DNA of 64,000 nt from Treponema sp. (GTDB lineage Bacteria > Spirochaetota > Spirochaetia > Treponematales > Treponemataceae). The notes under the pieces were generated by a model that made no database searches, had not been told where the DNA came from, and was given only the letters and a program-made list of their open reading frames with translations. Every line of letters begins with the position of its first letter. The first letter of the stretch is position 1. The stretch is from the NCBI GenBank assembly GCA_017940255.1, contig JAGAZB010000014.1, positions 182,489 to 246,488 on the forward strand, given 5' to 3'. The translations under genes were made by a program, and so were the position numbers. Shown piece after piece: positions 60,433-64,000 of the stretch.

Positions 60433-60756
60433 ATGGATACAAACGAATTTGGTCTTAAAATAAAAGAATTATTCAACAAAAGTGCAAGTGCTTCTAAAAA
60501 AGCCCTTAATAAAGCTGGTGAAAAAGCTCAGGATTTGAGTGATAAAGGTATGAAAAAAATTACAATTCACCAGTTAGAAACTAAACGTGATTGTAAATAC
60601 GAAGAACTTGGATTAAAACTTTCTCAGATGCTTTTAGAAGGGGCTTCTGTTAATACAGAAAACCAGGAAGATCTTGCAATCCTCCTGGCTCTTCAAGATG
60701 AAATTAAGGAATTGTCTTCTCAGATTTCTACTATCTCTGCAGAGTTCCAGTCTTAA
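60433..60756 (+). CDS. Small helical protein behind the sensor phosphatase
   Basis: 107 residues, Lys/Ala/Gln-rich and helical (ELFNKSASASKKALNKAGEK, then LGLKLSQMLLEGASVN), with no known domain. AAGAGGAAAAAAA precedes ATG 15 bases after the phosphatase stop, so it is co-transcribed with it. Its C-terminus overlaps the convergent DJ-1 gene by 26 bases. A partner or substrate of the phosphatase is possible (many Ser/Thr), by position only. Confidence 0.7.
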   Translation: MDTNEFGLKIKELFNKSASASKKALNKAGEKAQDLSDKGMKKITIHQLETKRDCKYEELGLKLSQMLLEGASVNTENQEDLAILLALQDEIKELSSQISTISAEFQS

Positions 60757-61318
60757 TCTTTTGTGCGCTTGCTTCATCTGTAAGTAAGCGCACAAGTTCC
60801 ATTGCAAATTCTTCACTTGCGCCGGCGCCTCGTGCAGTAACAAGATTGCCATCTGTAACAAAAGGCTTGTTTACATACATTCCCACATATTCAGGATTAG
60901 ATTCTGTGTCCATTCCAGGGTAGCAGGTCCACTTTTTTCCGTGAGGAATAATTGTTTTTCCCAAAACTACAGCAGGGCTGGCACAAATAGCAGCTACAAT
61001 CTTGTTGTTGTTCCATGCTTTTTCCAGATGAGCAAGAAGTTCTTCACATTCAGAAAGATTTTCAGCTCCTCTTGAACCTCCCGGACACAAAACGCAGTCT
61101 GGTGTCTGCTCACCATACTGTCTAAGATAAGTTTCAAGATTTGTATCTGTAATAATTCTTACATCATGAGAACTTGTTACAATCATTGAATCATTATAGG
61201 GTTTTCCTTTTACTCCAACTGTAATAACCTGAAGGCCTGCGCGTCTAAGGTAATCAACCGGAGTAAGGGCTTCAACATCTTCAAATCCATCTGCAAAAAA
61301 AACTGCTGCTACTTTCAT
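60731..61318 (-). CDS. DJ-1/PfpI-family protein
   Basis: 195 residues. MKVAAVFFADGFEDVEALTP (nucleophile-elbow Glu), IVAAICASPAVVLGKTIIPH with the reactive Cys, and RGAGASEEFAMELVRLL near the end. The family includes ThiJ/YajL/DJ-1 chaperone-like, glyoxalase-III or deglycase proteins; which activity applies here is unknown. ATG 61318 follows GAGGTG, so it is chosen over ATG 61327. Confidence 0.9.
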   Translation of the reverse strand: MKVAAVFFADGFEDVEALTPVDYLRRAGLQVITVGVKGKPYNDSMIVTSSHDVRIITDTNLETYLRQYGEQTPDCVLCPGGSRGAENLSECEELLAHLEKAWNNNKIVAAICASPAVVLGKTIIPHGKKWTCYPGMDTESNPEYVGMYVNKPFVTDGNLVTARGAGASEEFAMELVRLLTDEASAQKIKTGTLQR

Positions 61319-61360
61319 ATAAAACACCTCTAGTTAAAGTCAATCTTAGAATAACAAAAA

Positions 61361-61399
61361 AGGGCTTCCAATTCAAGAAAAAACCGAATTGGAAGCCCT
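61361..61399 (-). terminator. Perfect 14-bp hairpin terminator
   Basis: AGGGCTTCCAATTC (61361-61374) and GAATTGGAAGCCCT (61386-61399) with an A-rich loop; on the minus strand the stem is followed by T6. It ends the transcript of the sugar-binding protein gene. Confidence 0.85.
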
Positions 61400-61432
61400 C
61401 TTTAGTTAGGCGGTAAGTGTGGTAAATATGGT

Positions 61433-61470
61433 AAACCTAAAAAACGCTTGCGCGTTTTTTTTAACGGTTT
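61433..61470. terminator. Terminator AAAAAACGC/GCGTTTTTT with paired outer arms
   Basis: AAAAAACGC (61439-61447) and GCGTTTTTT (61452-61460), enclosed by AAACC/GGTTT (61433-61470). Same plan and shared words (CTAAAAAAC, GTTTTTTTTAACG, TTTGCTAT) as at 29401-29452. Followed by CGGCCGCC/GCGGCC and GCCAAC/GTTGGC stems up to the sugar-binding gene end. Confidence 0.8.
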
Positions 61471-61521
61471 GCTATACAACACCGGCCGCCAGCGGCCAAG
61501 CCAACTGTGTTGGCTAACACA

Positions 61522-62931
61522 TTACCAGTTATTAGCGTCGTCAAGGAGTGCCTGCCATGCATTCTTTGTTTCTTCGTAAGCCTGCTGAGGTGTTACGTAA
61601 CCAGGATATGTTACCCAAATTACATCACCCATGTAGTTAATTCCAGGAATCAAAGTATCAAAACGTGGGTTAGGATTATCAAGCATAAGCTGAAGTGTTT
61701 CATCAACAGCGCGTGGGTCGCGGAAGCAAGCGTAGAATCCTTCCTTCCAAGAATCCTCATCGTCATAACCTGGAGTTGGGTCAGTCCACAAGTCAAATGC
61801 TTTTGCAATCTTGTTAGCGCGTTCTGCATCGTAGCAAGAAGGAATTACATACATGTTGTCGTTGTGGAGTGTGCGGTATTTTCCATCACCCTTTGGTCCA
61901 AGAGGGAAGCAAACGAATCCCCAGTCATCTTTAAGAGCCTGGTAGCGTCCGTTCAACTGAGCGTTGTATTCCTGATCAGCCTGGAAAGCAACCTGTCCGT
62001 TGATAAATGCAGGGTAAATCCAGTCCCAGTTAGAACCTTCTGGCTGTGGCATTTCATAGTTCTGTGAAAGGTGAGCACACCATGCAAGAGCTTCAAGAAC
62101 AGCGTCGTTTCCAACATTATTTACAAATTTTCCTTCTGCATTTTTTCCAATCATTGGAACACCGTTAGACATTGCAGCAAGTGGAACAAATTCTGTAGAA
62201 GAGTTAGCCATACCGTATGTATCTGGAATACCATCGTTGTCTGTATCACGTGTACATTTAGCAAGAAGCTGTTCGAATGTTTCCCATGTCCATTTTCCAG
62301 CCTTCTGAAGGTTGTATGGTTCTTCTGGATCAATACCAGCTTCTTCCAAAAGTCTCTTGTTGAAGAAAACACCACCGCGTGGCTCTGGTTTGATATATCT
62401 CATTGCATAGAAAGAATCACCCTTTGTAAGCATGTTGCGTACACCCTGATCCCACTTCTTTTTAGACCAGTCTACACCTTCAATCTTAGACAAATCATAG
62501 AAAAGATCTGATTTAAGACCTGTAATTCCAGAGCGGGCATCAATAGTGAAAACATAGTTTTCTTCACCACCAGTCATACAGAAGTTAGCAACTTCCTGTG
62601 GATGATTATCCCAACCAGCTCCAAGCTCTTTCTGTGTAATGTTGAAGTTGTATGTAGATTCTGTCCAGTTGTGCCATTCTCTTTCAGCAGCATTCTGTGC
62701 AGATGTCGGTTCTCCAGCTTCTGCATCTGGACCAGACCACCAGTCTGCCAGAATTACATCAATTCCACCAAGGTCAAGAGTTTTTCCGTCTTTACCTGTT
62801 TCAATTTTTACTGATTCATAACCAGCAGGAACGTTAGCTTTTGCATTTTTTGAACCTTCTGATTTTTTGCATCCAGCGGCAAGCACTGTAAGAGCTGCAG
62901 CTGAAAGTGCCAATACAGTTGATTTTTTCAT
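61522..62931 (-). CDS. Sugar ABC transporter substrate-binding lipoprotein
   Basis: 469 residues, bacterial extracellular solute-binding family 1. Lipoprotein signal ends AAGCKKS. VDVILADWWSGPDAEAGEP-type start, GGVFFNKRLLEEAGIDPEEP, WETFEQLLAKCTRDTDNDGI and NDNMYVIPSCYDAERANKIA are typical. GAGGA lies five bases before ATG 62931, which is preferred to GTG 62943. No permease genes are in the window. It is divergent from an AraC-type regulator, its likely controller. The sugar is not known. Confidence 0.9.
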   Translation of the reverse strand: MKKSTVLALSAAALTVLAAGCKKSEGSKNAKANVPAGYESVKIETGKDGKTLDLGGIDVILADWWSGPDAEAGEPTSAQNAAEREWHNWTESTYNFNITQKELGAGWDNHPQEVANFCMTGGEENYVFTIDARSGITGLKSDLFYDLSKIEGVDWSKKKWDQGVRNMLTKGDSFYAMRYIKPEPRGGVFFNKRLLEEAGIDPEEPYNLQKAGKWTWETFEQLLAKCTRDTDNDGIPDTYGMANSSTEFVPLAAMSNGVPMIGKNAEGKFVNNVGNDAVLEALAWCAHLSQNYEMPQPEGSNWDWIYPAFINGQVAFQADQEYNAQLNGRYQALKDDWGFVCFPLGPKGDGKYRTLHNDNMYVIPSCYDAERANKIAKAFDLWTDPTPGYDDEDSWKEGFYACFRDPRAVDETLQLMLDNPNPRFDTLIPGINYMGDVIWVTYPGYVTPQQAYEETKNAWQALLDDANNW

Positions 62932-63101
62932 TTTAGTCCTCACTTTTCTGGTGGAGTTTATATTTCCACCATAATATTGAAGAAATAATACTTCTCTATC
63001 CCTCAGAATAATATTAAAATATTATAAATAATATCAAAATATTTGGAGAATTATTTAAAACTTCTGGATTTTTTTCAAGATATTCTGCTATATTTTTTGA
63101 T
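62932..63101. promoter_or_regulatory. Divergent regulatory gap between sugar-binding and AraC-type genes
   Basis: Contains TGGTGGA/TCCACCA (7-base arms, 62949-62971) and an AT-rich stretch AATAATATTAAAATATTATA with repeated AATATT words, plausible sites for the AraC-type regulator; TGCTATATT lies seven bases before the regulator's ATG at 63102. Confidence 0.45.
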
Positions 63102-63857
63102 ATGGACTCTAAAGAAAAAATTCTTTCGCATAAACTTTTCCTACAGCAGGAAGATGCAAATTTTCATTCCCCATTTGATAATGAAATGTCTTTTTATGAT
63201 GCAGTAAAAAATGGTGATTTTGAAAATATTAAAAGACACATGAATCCTCTTAATGCAGAGGGGATGGGTAAACTTTCAAGCAACCCGCTTCGAAACGCAA
63301 AATATCATCTGATTGTTACAATCGCTCTTATTACACGTTTCTGTATAGAGGGAGGAATGCCTAGTGAATCTGCCTATACTCTGAGTGATATTTATATTCA
63401 GGAACTTGATGCCTGCAATTCTTTTGATGAAGTTTCTGCAATTCACAGGGAAGTTATATATGATTTTACAGAAAGAATGCAGAAAATAAGAAAGAAGGCC
63501 GGTTTTTCAAAAATTGTTATTCAGGCAACTGATTATATATACAACCACCTCAATGAAAAAATTCAGCTGGATGTACTGGCAAAATATCTTGATGTCAGTA
63601 AATCCTATTTGTGTGAGCTTTTTAAGAAAGAAACTGGAATTACTGTTTATACATATATTACAAAACTCAAGATAGAAGCATCATGTAATATGCTTATGAA
63701 TTCTGATTATACACCAGCGATGATTGGAAACTACTTTGCCTTTTCTTCGCACAGTCACTTTATAAGTAAATTTAAGGCATATACAGGGCTTACTCCAAAC
63801 CAGTACCGCAAGGCACATTACAGAAATTTCTTTGAAGTAAAGGAAGAAATGAAGTAA
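63102..63857 (+). CDS. AraC-family transcriptional regulator
   Basis: 251 residues. N-terminal part (about 1-130) has no clear cupin and resembles the short effector domain of AraC-type regulators with an IHREVIYDFTERMQ helix. C-terminal AraC HTH: IQLDVLAKYLDVSKSYLCEL, FKKETGITVYTYITKLKIEA and FAFSSHSHFISKFKAYTGLT with PNQYRK. Divergent from the sugar-binding lipoprotein gene, so it probably activates it. Downstream is a long poly-A-rich stretch (63858-63900). Confidence 0.9.
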   Translation: MDSKEKILSHKLFLQQEDANFHSPFDNEMSFYDAVKNGDFENIKRHMNPLNAEGMGKLSSNPLRNAKYHLIVTIALITRFCIEGGMPSESAYTLSDIYIQELDACNSFDEVSAIHREVIYDFTERMQKIRKKAGFSKIVIQATDYIYNHLNEKIQLDVLAKYLDVSKSYLCELFKKETGITVYTYITKLKIEASCNMLMNSDYTPAMIGNYFAFSSHSHFISKFKAYTGLTPNQYRKAHYRNFFEVKEEMK

Positions 63858-63910
63858 GAAAAAAAAATAAAAAAAAAGTGAAAAATTTTTAAAAAAAAGC
63901 ATTTTAGGTG

Positions 63911-63970
63911 TTGACACTTTTTCTGATAGAGTATATATTCTCTATCACCGTCGCAACACTGAGTTGCGAC
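63911..63970 (+). promoter_or_regulatory. Strong promoter with operator and leader hairpin at the window end
   Basis: TTGACA (63911-63916), 17 bases, TATATT (63934-63939); the -10 is enclosed by inverted GATAGAG/CTCTATC (63925-63946). A perfect hairpin GTCGCAAC-ACTGA-GTTGCGAC (63950-63970) follows near the start of transcription. Such promoters are typical of stable RNA or highly expressed operons; the gene served lies beyond base 64000. Confidence 0.75.
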
Positions 63971-64000
63971 AAACAATAAAAAGTTCTTAGACAACACAGG

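Noticed and set aside
1..64000. tRNA genes
   Set aside because: I found no GTTCRANYC T-loop within a cloverleaf-like context when reading both strands; a tRNA scan would be decisive.

Overview
The window looks like a chromosomal segment of a gut- or rumen-type Treponema (Spirochaetota). It is A+T-rich, encodes a UPF0164/FadL-like outer-membrane protein family typical of treponemes, many lipoproteins, several c-di-GMP and class III cyclase signalling proteins, and a polysaccharide-degrading lipoprotein. The genus call is inference from gene content; no 16S rRNA lies inside the window. I saw no tRNA, rRNA, CRISPR array, prophage or complete insertion sequence. The last 90 bases carry a strong promoter and hairpin that may lead a stable RNA operon beyond the edge.

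Layout. 1-8.1 kb: truncated membrane adenylate/guanylate cyclase, zinc-binding protein ZnuA, a small Cys/His membrane protein and a Fur/Zur regulator behind a perfect Fur-type palindrome; then, divergently, two small membrane proteins and larE-larB-larC for the nickel-pincer cofactor, and a cyclase-fold protein. 8.1-16.8 kb: ruvA and ruvB are separated by about 6 kb of accessory DNA: two truncated ORFs meeting head-on, a YkvA-domain membrane protein, a HipA-kinase/winged-helix fusion with its own operator array, a frameshifted secreted-protein gene and a GH5 cellulase-like lipoprotein. 16.8-25 kb: two giant nested palindromes, queA, and a minus-strand run of a nucleotide-sugar dehydratase, a PLP aminotransferase and a three-subunit xanthine-dehydrogenase-type molybdoenzyme. 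25-29.6 kb: envelope SPOR protein, then an Fe-S scaffold-like protein paired with a GGGtGRT protein, followed by a 13-codon ghost copy of its own C-terminus. 29.6-48.6 kb: mostly core genes (GGDEF, ttcA, SDR, pncB, GH3, rRNA methylase, GAF/HD-GYP, infC-rpmI-rplT-coiled coil-zapA, THUMP-type methylase, sppA, dus, PilZ, glyS), a degenerate aldo/keto reductase and a second HD-GYP-like protein. 48.9-64 kb: DUF4912 plus a GH57-fold protein lacking its catalytic residues, the UPF0164 protein, a large TPR/coiled-coil secreted protein coupled to a 1,538-residue sensor with a SpoIIE-type phosphatase, a DJ-1 protein, a sugar-binding lipoprotein and its divergent AraC-type regulator.

Three window-wide patterns stand out. 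First, at least ten genes have a -10 hexamer ending exactly six bases before ATG, often as extended TGC-TATAMT, which predicts leaderless mRNAs. Second, intergenic regions hold a set of nested palindromes (about 140-175 bp) whose perfect outer arms begin in an A-tract and end in a T-tract, with unrelated sequences but one architecture. Third, smaller repeat families (REP-like TGTCATT hairpins, GCAGAGGGGGTAG elements, paired G-T8-AACG terminators) recur. Several enzyme-like genes (GH57, aldo/keto reductase, molybdenum subunit) have lost canonical catalytic residues.
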